Source of the DNA: Clostridium omnivorum
Lineage (GTDB): Bacteria; Bacillota; Clostridia; Clostridiales; Clostridiaceae
Direction: 5' to 3'
Assembly (NCBI RefSeq): GCF_026012015.1
Contig: NZ_BRXR01000001.1
Coordinates: 1,724,001-1,788,000 of the forward strand
Length of the DNA stretch: 64,000 bases
Shown here: in pieces, positions 34,629 to 43,294 of the stretch
How the letters are laid out: each line of letters opens with the position of its first letter
Numbering within the stretch: position 1 is the stretch's first letter
Program-made: the position numbers and the translations under genes
The notes under the pieces: model-generated
Told to the model about the DNA's origin: nothing
The model's database searches: none
The model's input: the letters and a program-made list of their open reading frames with translations, nothing else

Positions 34629-35243
34629 ATGAAGATTATAGATGATATATCAAACTTTATTTTTATTGAAGATATGCCACAAAAGGCAGATATAATTTTT
34701 ATTCCTGGAGGTTCTTATCCTGAAATTGCAGAAGAAGCTGCAAGACTATGGCATGAAGGATATTCTAATATAATTCTTCCTTCAGGAAAATACAGCGTAA
34801 AACGTGGATACTTTCCTGGGGCTCTTTCAAAAGCAGCTGAATATAATGAGAAATACAATACCGAATGGGAATTTTTAAAAGCTGTTCTTGTTAAAAACGG
34901 GGTTGATGAAAAGGCTGTGCTAAGAGAGGATGAGGCTCAATATACATATGAAAATGCCCTATTATCCAGAAAGATCACAGATAATCATAACTTGGAAATT
35001 AAAAAGGCTATTATAAGCTGCAAATCCTTTCATGCAAGGCGCTGTTTAATGTATTATCAGATTGCATATCCTCAAACTGAATTTATTATATGCCCTTCAG
35101 GGGTTAACGGGATTACTAAAGCTAACTGGTTTAATTCTGAAGAAGGTATCGATAAGGTAATGGGTGAAGTTTCAAGGTGTGGAAGCCAATTCAAGGATAT
35201 TTTTATGTCAGCTTTTAGGGATGGAACCATAAAAACCTTTTGA
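34629..35243 (+). CDS. YdcF/SanA-like protein (DUF218)
   Basis: 204 residues. ADIIFIPGGSYPEIAEEAAR at about 20-39, then IILPSGKYS, YTYENALLSRKI and AIISCKSFHARRCLMYYQ match DUF218, a family linked to envelope functions in other bacteria. This copy lacks a membrane anchor, so it is probably cytoplasmic. ATAGGAGACATAC precedes the ATG. Its stop is only 10 bp upstream of the promoter of the MarR gene. Confidence 0.8.
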   Translation: MKIIDDISNFIFIEDMPQKADIIFIPGGSYPEIAEEAARLWHEGYSNIILPSGKYSVKRGYFPGALSKAAEYNEKYNTEWEFLKAVLVKNGVDEKAVLREDEAQYTYENALLSRKITDNHNLEIKKAIISCKSFHARRCLMYYQIAYPQTEFIICPSGVNGITKANWFNSEEGIDKVMGEVSRCGSQFKDIFMSAFRDGTIKTF

Positions 35244-35258
35244 TATTTTATATTGACA

Positions 35259-35283
35259 ATAGCGTATAGGTACTATACACTAT
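35259..35283 (+). promoter_or_regulatory. Palindromic operator in the marR-type promoter
   Basis: A 25-bp palindrome, arms ATAGCGTATAGG and ACTATACACTAT, begins right after TTGACA (35253-35258) and ends over the -10 hexamer TACACT (35276-35281). The identical layout is repeated at 35876-35900. A bound dimer would block RNA polymerase, so the adjacent MarR protein probably represses itself here. The predicted transcript start (about 35288) coincides with the ATG, so the message may be leaderless. Confidence 0.85.
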
Positions 35284-35287
35284 TCAT

Positions 35288-35761
35288 ATGATGAATTTAG
35301 ATAATATAAAAGAAGTTAAAATCAGTTATCTGCTTTTGGCATTAACTGAGAAAGTTTTAGAAATTGATAAGAAAGCCCGTTATTATGGAACTGATACCCC
35401 ATTATTTCATTCTGAAATTCATATGATTAAGGCAATAAAAGAAAATAAAGGGATTCATATAACTAGACTGGCTGAGAATTTGGGAGTTACGAAAGGAGCA
35501 GTGTCACAGATTGCAATTAAGCTACAAAAAAAGGGCTTAATAGTTAAAGAGCGAGATATAAATAACGCCTCTAAGTTTTTATTAAAATTATCTCCCATGG
35601 GTGAAATAGCATATGCTAACCATCAAAAATTTCATCAAGATCTCGATCAGATACTGGCTGAGCTATTAAATGGTGAATCAGAAGAAAAAATCAATTTTCT
35701 AAAGGAATTTTTAGCAACCTTAGAAAGCGAATTAAATATTTTTGAGGATAAAGGATTTTAA
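35288..35761 (+). CDS. MarR-family transcriptional regulator
   Basis: 157 residues. A winged helix-turn-helix is clear: GIHITRLAENLGVTKGAVSQ near 57-76, then KLQKKGLIVKERDINNASKF as the wing. Flanking helices would form the dimer. No ribosome binding site is visible; the -10 box is only 7 bp from the ATG, suggesting a leaderless message. Palindromes in its own promoter and in that of the downstream DHA2 exporter make it the likely repressor of both, released by a toxic ligand. Confidence 0.9.
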   Translation: MMNLDNIKEVKISYLLLALTEKVLEIDKKARYYGTDTPLFHSEIHMIKAIKENKGIHITRLAENLGVTKGAVSQIAIKLQKKGLIVKERDINNASKFLLKLSPMGEIAYANHQKFHQDLDQILAELLNGESEEKINFLKEFLATLESELNIFEDKGF

Positions 35762-35770
35762 ACTCAACTA

Positions 35771-35831
35771 TTAACTTATACATGGTGAAAAAGTATTGAG
35801 GATTCACTATTTTGACACATGTATAAGTTAA
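35771..35831. repeat. Stem-loop between marR-type gene and exporter
   Basis: Perfect 14-bp inverted repeat TTAACTTATACATG (35771-35784) and CATGTATAAGTTAA (35818-35831), 33 bp apart. There is no T-run, so it may be a weak terminator, an mRNA-stabilising structure or a further protein site. Confidence 0.7.
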
Positions 35832-35875
35832 ACTTTGTAATTTAAGGCCTTTAAGATAGAAATATTTTTTTGCCC

Positions 35876-35900
35876 ATAGTGTATAGTACCTATACACTAT
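35876..35900 (+). promoter_or_regulatory. Palindromic operator in the DHA2 exporter promoter
   Basis: A 25-bp palindrome with arms ATAGTGTATAGT and CCTATACACTAT (11 of 12 matched). TTGCCC (35870-35875) precedes it directly and TACACT (35893-35898) lies within, with a 17-bp spacer. This is the same arrangement as in the marR-type promoter. Confidence 0.85.
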
Positions 35901-35988
35901 AAAATAACATAATGGCATGTTTAAATTTCTGCTTTATATTGCAATGAAAAAAATATATTAAATTTTCATAACACTGGAGGTAGCAGCT

Positions 35989-37425
35989 ATGATTAATAAT
36001 GAAACTAATATAAGTATAGACAGCAAAGCAAATGATCCATCACGCCTATCATTACGCTTGCGAATTATTTTAGCAATTGTTCTTATTGCAAATACTCTTG
36101 ACTTAATGGACTCAACAATAACCAATATTGCAGCTCCATCAATTGTTAATGATATCGGAGGTGGACAATCACTGATAAAGTGGCTAGGTGCTAGTTATGC
36201 ATTGGCAATTGGTGTTTTGCTTGTTATTGGAGGCAGATTAGGGGATAGGTATGGTAAAAGGAAGATGTATTTAACAGGCATAGCCGGCTTTACAATTGCT
36301 TCTGCAATATGTGGCCTAGCAGTTAACCCAACAATGATTATAGCGGGAAGGCTCATTCAGGGCAGCTTCGGGGCATTACTTATTCCTCAGGGAGTAAGTA
36401 TTCTAATGGCTACCTTTTCTCGCGAACAATTGCCAAAAGCTTTTAGTGCTTTCGGACCTATTATGGGACTCGCATCGATTTGCGGACCTATTGTTGCTGG
36501 ATTAATTATCGACGCTAATATCGGTGGCCTTCACTGGAGGCCCATGTTCCTTATTAATATCTCCTTTGGCATAATTGGCTTTATTGCAGCATTGAAAGTG
36601 CTGCCCCATGACAAAGCCAACTCTGATGAGAAGCTTGACATTATAGGCTCCCTATTATTAGGCCTTATGATGCTTGGACTTATTTACGGATTAATTGAAG
36701 GCTCCACTAATGGTTGGAGGGCTCTACCAATTACATGTATTATTGGAGGGATTGTAATGTCTGTGGCTTTCGGGTTTCGTCAAAAATATGCCGCTAATCC
36801 TTTAATAAAACCAACCCTTTTATCCAACAAGGGATTTACATCAGGGTTATTGATGGAACTTGGGTTTTTCGCTGTTTTAAATGGATTTGTATATGTAATA
36901 TCTCTATTTTTTCAACTAATACTTCACTTCACTCCATCCAAAGCAGCAATTGGTATGACGCCAATAGCAATTGGAATTATTATTTCTTCTTTAATTTGCA
37001 GGCCGCTGCTCACTACTCTTGGACGTAAACTTGTGGCCTTAGGACTGTTAACTACTTTAGCCGGCACTCTTAGCCTATTTGCAATAATTTCTATTAAAGG
37101 TGCCACAGTAAGTATCTTGATAGGTGTCCCTGCTATTTTCGTTCTAGGCCTCGGTATGGGAGCATGCATTAGTAGTATTTATGATATTGCTATTGGTGAT
37201 GTCTCACAGGAGGAAACAGGCAGTGCAAGTGGTTCCCTGAGCGCAATACAGCAGCTTGCAGCTGCTATAGGTTCAGCCATAATAACAACCATATTTTTTA
37301 ATGTTTCTGAAAAATCAGGAGGGGCTAGTGCAATGACTACATGCATCTTGGTAGTTGCCGGCATTATTGTACTTTGTTTGGGACTTGTAGGTTTGCTGCC
37401 TAAAACAAAAGCTAAAGAGAAGTAA
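35989..37425 (+). CDS. DHA2-type (14-TM) MFS multidrug exporter
   Basis: 478 residues with about 14 membrane segments. Motif A is GGRLGDRYGKRK near 82-93, and FGPIMGLASICGPIVAG near 155-171 fits antiporter motif C. DLMDSTITNIAAP in the first segment is typical of the EmrB/QacA group, which exports lipophilic drugs or biocides with H+. ACTGGAGGTAG precedes the ATG. Its promoter carries the operator shared with the adjacent MarR gene. Confidence 0.93.
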   Translation: MINNETNISIDSKANDPSRLSLRLRIILAIVLIANTLDLMDSTITNIAAPSIVNDIGGGQSLIKWLGASYALAIGVLLVIGGRLGDRYGKRKMYLTGIAGFTIASAICGLAVNPTMIIAGRLIQGSFGALLIPQGVSILMATFSREQLPKAFSAFGPIMGLASICGPIVAGLIIDANIGGLHWRPMFLINISFGIIGFIAALKVLPHDKANSDEKLDIIGSLLLGLMMLGLIYGLIEGSTNGWRALPITCIIGGIVMSVAFGFRQKYAANPLIKPTLLSNKGFTSGLLMELGFFAVLNGFVYVISLFFQLILHFTPSKAAIGMTPIAIGIIISSLICRPLLTTLGRKLVALGLLTTLAGTLSLFAIISIKGATVSILIGVPAIFVLGLGMGACISSIYDIAIGDVSQEETGSASGSLSAIQQLAAAIGSAIITTIFFNVSEKSGGASAMTTCILVVAGIIVLCLGLVGLLPKTKAKEK

Positions 37426-37472
37426 ATCAATATGCTGCTTAACTGAGTCAACTAAAAATGATTGTCCAATCA

Positions 37473-37745
37473 CTAAATAGAAAAGCATATGTGGAAAAGG
37501 GGGAATCCGCATATGCTTACTATTTTTTGATTCTATATTAAAAGGGGGAACTTTTAATTTATATGTGTATCAGAAGTTTTACTTCCTTCTATGTTTTAAA
37601 TTATACATATGGATTATTGCAAAAATATCAAGGTTTTGTGTGAAGTTAATGTGATTTTTATAAGCAGCTATAACCTAGGAGTTAATATAAATTTAATCAC
37701 TAGGCTTTAGGAAAAAATATACATAGTATGGTATAATTACCTTAA
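37473..37745. repeat. Long intergenic repeat, copy C (full)
   Basis: About 270 bp in three parts. The head is CTAAATAGAAAAGCATATGTG with a hairpin and T-run. The middle is TTAAAAGGGGGAACTTTTAA then CTTCCTTCTATGTTTTAAAT, carrying minus-strand TCACAT and TTCACAC boxes. The tail is GGAAAAAATATACATAG then TATAATTACCTTA. Head and middle closely resemble the two flanks of the gene at 59332. The tail lies 88 bp before the hydrolase gene at 37833. Confidence 0.88.
37481..37529 (+). terminator. Terminator in copy C, after the DHA2 exporter
   Basis: Stem AAGCATATGTGGA/TCCGCATATGCTT followed by TTTTTT; it forms the head of the repeat. Confidence 0.85.
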
Positions 37746-37832
37746 ATTATATTTGCTAAACTATTATGAATCAATTAATGGTTTATTTTTTTAATTTTAA
37801 ATACAATCCAAAAGAATTAATGGGGGGGTACA

Positions 37833-38636
37833 ATGTTTATAAAAAAGAAAAAATTAAGTTTAATAATTCTTTCAACTGTACTATTAATTGGCATATTAGT
37901 TATATGCTCAGTATTTGGTGTATTTAAGCCCAAGGAATCTATATTAGATACAAGAACTATAAATGGTAAGATTGATATTGGTGGATATGGTTTAAATGTT
38001 AATTGTGTTGGAAAAGGAAAGCCAACTGTACTATTTGAATCAGGTCTAGGTAAGTACAATTTAAACTGGGATTTAGTACAGCCAGAAATTGCAAAAATTA
38101 CAAGAACATTTTCTTACGATAGAGCTGGACTTGGATATAGTGACCCTGATGAAAATAACCTACACAAAACCAGCTTAGATCAAGTTCATGAGCTACATAC
38201 CCTTTTAGAGAAGGCAAATGTTAAGGGTCCTTATATTATAGTTGCGCATTCAATCGGAGGCTATAATGCAAGATTATTTGCTGGTACATATCCTGATGAA
38301 GTTAGTGGTATTTTATTTCTTGACTGCACACCTTCAGATAAGTATGATGTTTTTAACAAAGAAGAATCAGGGTATTTAGCCGACCTAGCTAAACTTGAGC
38401 CCCATCTAGATGTTGTAGAAAGTGGCAATCAAGTAAAAGAAATAACAAAAAAAGACACACTTAGAAATGTTCCAATAACAGTAATTTCAGCCGTAAATTC
38501 TTCATTAGAATATCTGGATTTATCAGATAAAAGCAAACTAGTTTCAAGTGATGGCAGTGGTCATTACATACAGATAGAAAAAGAATGGATAGTAATCGAT
38601 GCTATAAAAGATCTAATTAAAACTGTACGTAAATAA
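37833..38636 (+). CDS. Membrane-anchored alpha/beta hydrolase
   Basis: 267 residues. A lysine-rich N terminus and one membrane segment (about 8-30) are followed by a hydrolase domain: VLFESGLGKY, TFSYDRAGLGYSD, nucleophile elbow AHSIGG with Ser140, and GSGHYIQIEKE with the catalytic His. The domain is likely outside the membrane. GGGGGGGTAC precedes the ATG. It resembles the DHA2 locus's other alpha/beta neighbours only in fold. Substrate unknown. Confidence 0.87.
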   Translation: MFIKKKKLSLIILSTVLLIGILVICSVFGVFKPKESILDTRTINGKIDIGGYGLNVNCVGKGKPTVLFESGLGKYNLNWDLVQPEIAKITRTFSYDRAGLGYSDPDENNLHKTSLDQVHELHTLLEKANVKGPYIIVAHSIGGYNARLFAGTYPDEVSGILFLDCTPSDKYDVFNKEESGYLADLAKLEPHLDVVESGNQVKEITKKDTLRNVPITVISAVNSSLEYLDLSDKSKLVSSDGSGHYIQIEKEWIVIDAIKDLIKTVRK

Positions 38637-38645
38637 TTTATAAAT

Positions 38646-38680
38646 TACTAAATAGAAAAGCATTTGTGGAAAGGAAGTAA
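38646..38680. repeat. Head fragment of the long repeat
   Basis: CTAAATAGAAAAGCATTTGT then GGAAAGGAAG, the first 35 bases of the long repeat only. Here the GGAAAGGAAG doubles as the ribosome binding site of the methyltransferase at 38683. Confidence 0.7.
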
Positions 38681-38682
38681 AA

Positions 38683-39306
38683 ATGGAAGTTTTAAACAAG
38701 GGTGCAATATATGATAAGATAGTCCAAGAAAAATCAGGAGATGAACTTGGATTATTTGATAAATATGAAGACACCTTCTTAAAGATAAGAGGAAAAATAA
38801 TAGAACATGATATAAAAAACATAATTGATTTTGGGTGTGGCACAGGTAATTTATGCGGTCCTCTAAGTGAAAAAATCAATGTTATAGGAATTGATAAGAA
38901 TTCTGAAATGCTTCAAGAAGGTAAAAGGAAATACCCTAAAATGAATTTTATTGAAAATAGCATTTTAGATATATCAAATATAAAAGAAAAAGCTGACATT
39001 GTAGTATCCTCCTATGTGTTACATGGGCTAACTGAAGAAGATCAGCAAAAGGCACTCCTTAATATGTTTTTACTTAGCAAAAATAAAAGGGCTATATTAA
39101 TAGACTTTATGTTTGAAAATATGAAATCAAAACAACAATGTACAGCAAATCTATTAAAAAGTAACAGAGAAGATTTATGGAGCTTCATAGAAAGCAAACA
39201 TTTTTTTATTGTAGAAGATTTAAAAGAATATATAGCTAAGCTTAATTTAAAAATTACATTTGAACATGTTGTAAATTTCACATGGATTGCAGAAATCTAT
39301 AAATAG
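38683..39306 (+). CDS. Class I SAM-dependent methyltransferase
   Basis: 207 residues. Motif I is IIDFGCGTGNLCGPL near 47-61, motif II VIGIDKNSEML near 67-77, and motif IV IVVSSYVLHGLTEED. The layout matches Methyltransf_25/11 small-molecule enzymes. The ribosome binding site lies in a fragment of the long repeat. Followed after 38 nt by a NUDIX gene, possibly co-transcribed. Confidence 0.87.
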   Translation: MEVLNKGAIYDKIVQEKSGDELGLFDKYEDTFLKIRGKIIEHDIKNIIDFGCGTGNLCGPLSEKINVIGIDKNSEMLQEGKRKYPKMNFIENSILDISNIKEKADIVVSSYVLHGLTEEDQQKALLNMFLLSKNKRAILIDFMFENMKSKQQCTANLLKSNREDLWSFIESKHFFIVEDLKEYIAKLNLKITFEHVVNFTWIAEIYK

Positions 39307-39344
39307 GAATTCTAAAAAAATCTAAATAAAAGGAGTATTATATT

Positions 39345-39824
39345 ATGAATTATCCAGTACATATTGTTGCTGTTGGTGGATTAATAGAAAATGAAGAAGG
39401 CCAAATTCTTATGATAAAAAGTCCTGATAGAGGATGGGAAATTCCAGGAGGACAAGTAGAAGCTGGTGAAACTCTTACCGATGCATTAAAGAGAGAAGTA
39501 AAAGAAGAGACTGGCATAGATATTGAAGTTGGTGATTTAAGGGCAGTTCATTCTAATATAACAAAGAGAGTTCAGCCTGATGGAGTTAGCCCTATTGGAT
39601 CAATCGTAAGCTTTGGTTTTACCGGTAGAGCTGTTTCAGGTGAATTAACCACAAGTGATGAAAGTCTTGAAGTGACTTGGGTAAATCGAGAAAAAATATT
39701 AGACCTAATCGATGAAGATTTTATGAGAGATAAGGTTAGATATATGCTAAATAACGATGGTAAAGTTGCTTATGTTGTTTTTTCACGTAATCCATATATT
39801 CTTCATGAAGTACAATATCTTTAA
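39345..39824 (+). CDS. NUDIX hydrolase
   Basis: 159 residues. The Nudix box is fully conserved: PGGQVEAGETLTDALKREVK then EETGID (about 34-59). An 8-oxo-dGTP- or ADP-ribose-like substrate is possible; sequence does not decide. AAAGGAGTAT precedes the ATG. Confidence 0.9.
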   Translation: MNYPVHIVAVGGLIENEEGQILMIKSPDRGWEIPGGQVEAGETLTDALKREVKEETGIDIEVGDLRAVHSNITKRVQPDGVSPIGSIVSFGFTGRAVSGELTTSDESLEVTWVNREKILDLIDEDFMRDKVRYMLNNDGKVAYVVFSRNPYILHEVQYL

Positions 39825-39902
39825 GATTAATACTAGATAGGAAAAATTTGAAATGTTGAATAAGTCATTAGAAGAAAATACTGAAAAGAACCTTATTAAT
39901 CA

Positions 39903-40172
39903 AAAATAGAAAAGCATATGTGGAAAGGGGGAATCCAAATATGCTTACTATTTTTTGATTTTATATTAAAAGGGGGAACTTTTAATTTTTATATCTCTTA
40001 GAAGTTTGTTTTCCTTCTATGTTTTAAATTATACATATTGATTATTACAAAAGTATCAAGGTTTTATGTGAAATTAATGTGATTTTTAATTGCTGCTGCA
40101 ATATGGATTTCGATATAAAATTAATTAACGAACTCCAGTAAAAAATATACATTATATAGTATAATTACCTTA
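39903..40172. repeat. Long intergenic repeat, copy D (full)
   Basis: About 270 bp closely matching copy C, including the AAGCATAT/ATATGCTT hairpin with T-run (39911-39957), the AGAAGTTTGTTTTCCTTCTATG block, minus-strand TCACAT-TAATT-TCACAT boxes, and the tail ATATACATTATATAGTATAA then TTACCTTA. The tail is 120 bp before the small membrane genes at 40294. Confidence 0.88.
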
Positions 40173-40293
40173 GAGCATGTTGGTTTAAACAAATTGGATG
40201 GAACAACATAGAAATGTAAGCTACAGATTATTTATATATTAGGCATATATAAATTCTAAATAAAAGCAATCTTTAAGAAAAAGGAGAAAAAAA

Positions 40294-40536
40294 ATGATAC
40301 CACTAGGAAACGCACTTATTCTTTTAGCACTTGTAATGGCTCTATTTTTATCTGTTATTGCAATAATACGAGGGTATAAAGGCATGAAGATGAGCAAACG
40401 TTTTGATACAGCTGATAAGAAAATAAAAGTTGGTTATTGGCTGCTTTCTGCCATACACATGTGGGTGAGCATTTTAATAACTTTGTGTTATTTAATTGCA
40501 GGAGTATTGATTTTAAATAAATTAAAAGGGATGTGA
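40294..40536 (+). CDS. Small membrane protein
   Basis: 80 residues, two membrane segments (about 5-25 and 50-73) joined by a basic loop (YKGMKMSKRFDTADKKIK). First of three consecutive small membrane genes; the next starts 4 nt after its stop. AAAAAGGAG precedes the ATG. No family recognised. Confidence 0.75.
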   Translation: MIPLGNALILLALVMALFLSVIAIIRGYKGMKMSKRFDTADKKIKVGYWLLSAIHMWVSILITLCYLIAGVLILNKLKGM

Positions 40537-40540
40537 TAGG

Positions 40541-40804
40541 ATGGGCTTTTTAATTTTTCTACCGTTTATTGGGGCTATAATCGGATTCATTATTTTTCTT
40601 ATTTGTTTTATAGGAATATGTCTGATAATTATCGGTAGCACAGGTATAGCAATGAATAAAATATACTTGAAACAGATGAAAACAAAAAATAGTGTATCAC
40701 AATCTTTATTTAATATGAGCTCAATAATTTTAGGAATTATATTTATATTATTCCCTTTAGGGTATGTTTTATCTGGTATTATTTCTTCATTAGCATCAAA
40801 ATAA
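40541..40804 (+). CDS. Small membrane protein
   Basis: 87 residues with two hydrophobic segments, the first rich in Ile and Gly (IGAIIGFIIFLICFIGICLI), the second near 60-80. Its start sits just after the stop of the previous gene (GGGATGTGATAGG serves as binding site), so translation is coupled. Function unknown. Confidence 0.72.
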   Translation: MGFLIFLPFIGAIIGFIIFLICFIGICLIIIGSTGIAMNKIYLKQMKTKNSVSQSLFNMSSIILGIIFILFPLGYVLSGIISSLASK

Positions 40805-40832
40805 TATAGGTATATATCAACGGAGGAAACCT

Positions 40833-41189
40833 ATGTCAAGTTGTTCAATTAACGTAATAATCATTATAGCTTTTGCAATCTTGTGCATTATAGCAAATAT
40901 GCTTTTTTATAAGTGGTTTACAAACTACTCAAACTCTTTTTGGAGCATATTTATTTTAGTTATTACTTGTATAATTATTTTCTTTTTATGGGCTATATTG
41001 GATAAGGTTCTCTTACCAGAGTATAGGGATTATTTTTCAAAACAGTGGTACTACAGCTCAAAGCACATTAAACCATTCACTTCAAGCACTATATCTGATA
41101 GTATATTTTTCACATTTTTCACTTTAGGCGCAATAATTTCTGTAATTATTCAAAGTATCATTTGGAGATATAAGAATAATAGCAGATAA
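40833..41189 (+). CDS. Small membrane protein
   Basis: 118 residues with three hydrophobic segments (about 7-25, 33-54, 88-106). CGGAGGAAAC precedes the ATG. It completes a run of three likely co-expressed membrane proteins below copy D of the long repeat. No family recognised. Confidence 0.72.
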   Translation: MSSCSINVIIIIAFAILCIIANMLFYKWFTNYSNSFWSIFILVITCIIIFFLWAILDKVLLPEYRDYFSKQWYYSSKHIKPFTSSTISDSIFFTFFTLGAIISVIIQSIIWRYKNNSR

Positions 41190-41211
41190 CTAATTAATCT
41201 TTAGGTGTTTT

Positions 41212-41242
41212 TTTCTTACGTTTTCTCCCCTTACTCCATTCT
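41212..41242. repeat. 31-bp perfect repeat, copy 1
   Basis: TTTCTTACGTTTTCTCCCCT then TACTCCATTCT is identical to 45081-45111. Next to it, 41256-41300 (GGTTTTATATAGGCTTTCAT...) resembles 44264-44308. Both pairs flank array genes. Confidence 0.8.
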
Positions 41243-41255
41243 TTCTCCAATCGAA

Positions 41256-41300
41256 GGTTTTATATAGGCTTTCATAACGCAACTATTAAGGAAGTTAATT
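41256..41300. repeat. Third boundary-repeat family, copy 1
   Basis: GGTTTTATATAGGCTTTCAT then AACGCAACTATTAAGGAAGT and TAATT, about 80% identical to 44264-44308. Confidence 0.7.
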
Positions 41301-41449
41301 AATGGATAAAAAATTATAGCAAGAGGTTTTCAATGAAAAATGAAATAATGGAATTAGAACTATGACTAATTCATAAGTTTCTTTCAAAATGACACGTTAG
41401 TAAAGACTTTACATTTGAATATTAGTTTTAGGTTAGAAAGGAAACTATT

Positions 41450-42124
41450 ATGATTAACTTTGAAATAGATTATCCTTCATCGAAATATAGAAATTATATT
41501 GAAGCTGTTTATAATTTTTGTAAAAGCAATGGGCTTTCAATGATTTTAAAGGGATCTTTGGCAAAAGGTACAGCAACAAAATTTTCTGATATTGACCTAA
41601 TAATTTTAGGCAATATTAATAGTTCTAAAGTTGATGAACTTATTTCACTCTATGGCAATCCTGTAATGACTAATTTTACTGAGAATCCTAAAGGTATATT
41701 AATCTTAGTTTATCAGGACAATATTTCTGTAGATTTGGACTTAAGAGAAACAATCTCACAACAAGATTTGCAAGACAGTATAGTTATTTTAAAATATGAT
41801 ATAAACTTTATCATAGATAATAAAGAAATTATAAGAAAGCAGGTAAAATCTGAGTATATATCTAATAGACCTGAATGGTATAAGACATTAAGGTTATTGC
41901 ATAGAGGAATCATTAAGTATCTATCCAATAAAACCGATAGCGCATATGAATTATTAGAGGAAATTTAAGAGAGTCTTACTTCATTACAAATTACTGATTT
42001 AAATTTCAATGGTAACTTCGAATATGATATAAAATGTATTTTCAATAAGTTTTGTAATACCTTTGAAGTGGATTCACAAATAAAAATTCTATTTAATAAC
42101 CTCTTCAAAGAATTTAAGAAGTAA
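41450..42124 (+). pseudogene. Nucleotidyltransferase-domain protein, interrupted by a stop
   Basis: The first 172 codons encode a nucleotidyltransferase fold with KGSLAKGTATKFSDIDLIIL near 38-57, the GSx(10)DxD motif of aminoglycoside-type and MNT-like enzymes. A TAA at 41966 ends the frame, but the same frame continues with protein-like sequence (ESLTSLQITDLNFNGN ...) for 51 more codons to a TAA at 42122. The 3' part has no start or ribosome binding site. A recent nonsense mutation is the simplest reading; the short form keeps the catalytic motif and might still act. Confidence 0.65.
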
Positions 42125-42135
42125 GCTTTTTATAA

Positions 42136-42401
42136 ATGAAAGGTTGTAAGTTTGCTGCTTTGAGTAAAAGCCAAATTGAATTTAAAGACTGGTCAAGTGA
42201 TAGCAAGCAAATGGTTGTTAGTGCTTCAAGACATTATATACATTTATATTCTCCAGATATAATAAATAAATCAATATTGGATTTACAGATAAATTTAATT
42301 ATCCACTAAGGTTAGCAATCAATTCTGATTTATTAAAGGCTAACCACTTTGTTATAACTATAGATAAAATACAAAATACTTTAATTATATCTCAGAATTA
42401 A
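42136..42401 (+). pseudogene. Decayed coding sequence of unknown family
   Basis: Starting at ATG 42136 the frame reads MKGCKFAALSKSQIEFKDW then VVSASRHYIHLYSPDIINKS and stops at about 42310. In another frame the sequence goes on as DKFNYPLRLAINSDLLKANH then FVITIDKIQNTLIISQN, to a TAA at 42399. Joining them needs one frameshift. No ribosome binding site is seen. I do not recognise the family. Confidence 0.45.
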
Positions 42402-42430
42402 TTATTCTATAAACCATAGAGGAGATTAGT

Positions 42431-43294
42431 ATGACATTTAATACAATATTTAATAAGCAAAATATTAAGAATACAATTTTAGCCATAGTAGGATGTTTAT
42501 TATCGGCTATAGGTGTAAACATGTTTTTAGTTAATGCAAAACTATTTAGTGGAGGTGTTTCCGGTATAGCAATTTTAGTACAGTATGCTTTTAAGATTCC
42601 TGCTGGATATACGGTGCTGCTAGTTAATATTCCTTTACTAGCATTAAGTTATAAAGAGTTAAATAAAAGGTTTACTGTGTATAGTATAATTGGGACCTTT
42701 TCCTTATCATTGTTTTTAGTACTGACTAAAAATTTAAGTAGTATTCTTACTGTACATGATACACTTTTATTTTGTGTATATGGAGGGGTAATAACTGGTA
42801 TTGGAGCAGGATTAGCATATTCAAACCACGGTTCAGAAGGTGGTATGAATATAGTAGTAATGCTGGTTAAAAAGAAATATGACAGTTTTGATGTAGGTCA
42901 ATTAGGTTTTATCGTAAACTGTATAATAGTATTTATAGGGATGCTGCTAAATGGAATAACTATTGCATTATACACGTTAATGAGCATGTATATAGCAGGT
43001 TTTGTAACAGATAAGTTAATTCATGGTTTATCAAAGAAGAAGGTATTACTTATAATTTCAGACAAAGAGGATGAAATTTGTGAGTATATAGCAAAACACA
43101 TGCACCGTGAGGCCACCATTCTAGATGGAAAGTCGCTTACTGGTAGTGAAAGAAAAATTTTATATTGCATAGTACATATATCGAGATTACCTGAGTTTAA
43201 ATATTCAGTGAAGAAAATAGATAAGGATGCTTTGATTTCCATAATAGATGCTGCAGAGGTAGATGGAAACGGATTTGATTCAAGTATTTTATAA
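42431..43294 (+). CDS. YitT-family membrane protein (DUF161 + DUF2179)
   Basis: 287 residues. Five to six membrane segments in the first 200 residues with FLVNAKLFSGGVSGIAILVQ and YSNHGSEGGMNIVVMLVKKK, signatures of the YitT N-terminal domain. The C-terminal DUF2179 domain (VLLIISDKEDEICEYIAKHM ... LPEFKYSVKKIDKDALIS) is cytoplasmic. Family role unsettled; transport is suspected. GAGGAGATTAGT precedes the ATG. Confidence 0.92.
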   Translation: MTFNTIFNKQNIKNTILAIVGCLLSAIGVNMFLVNAKLFSGGVSGIAILVQYAFKIPAGYTVLLVNIPLLALSYKELNKRFTVYSIIGTFSLSLFLVLTKNLSSILTVHDTLLFCVYGGVITGIGAGLAYSNHGSEGGMNIVVMLVKKKYDSFDVGQLGFIVNCIIVFIGMLLNGITIALYTLMSMYIAGFVTDKLIHGLSKKKVLLIISDKEDEICEYIAKHMHREATILDGKSLTGSERKILYCIVHISRLPEFKYSVKKIDKDALISIIDAAEVDGNGFDSSIL

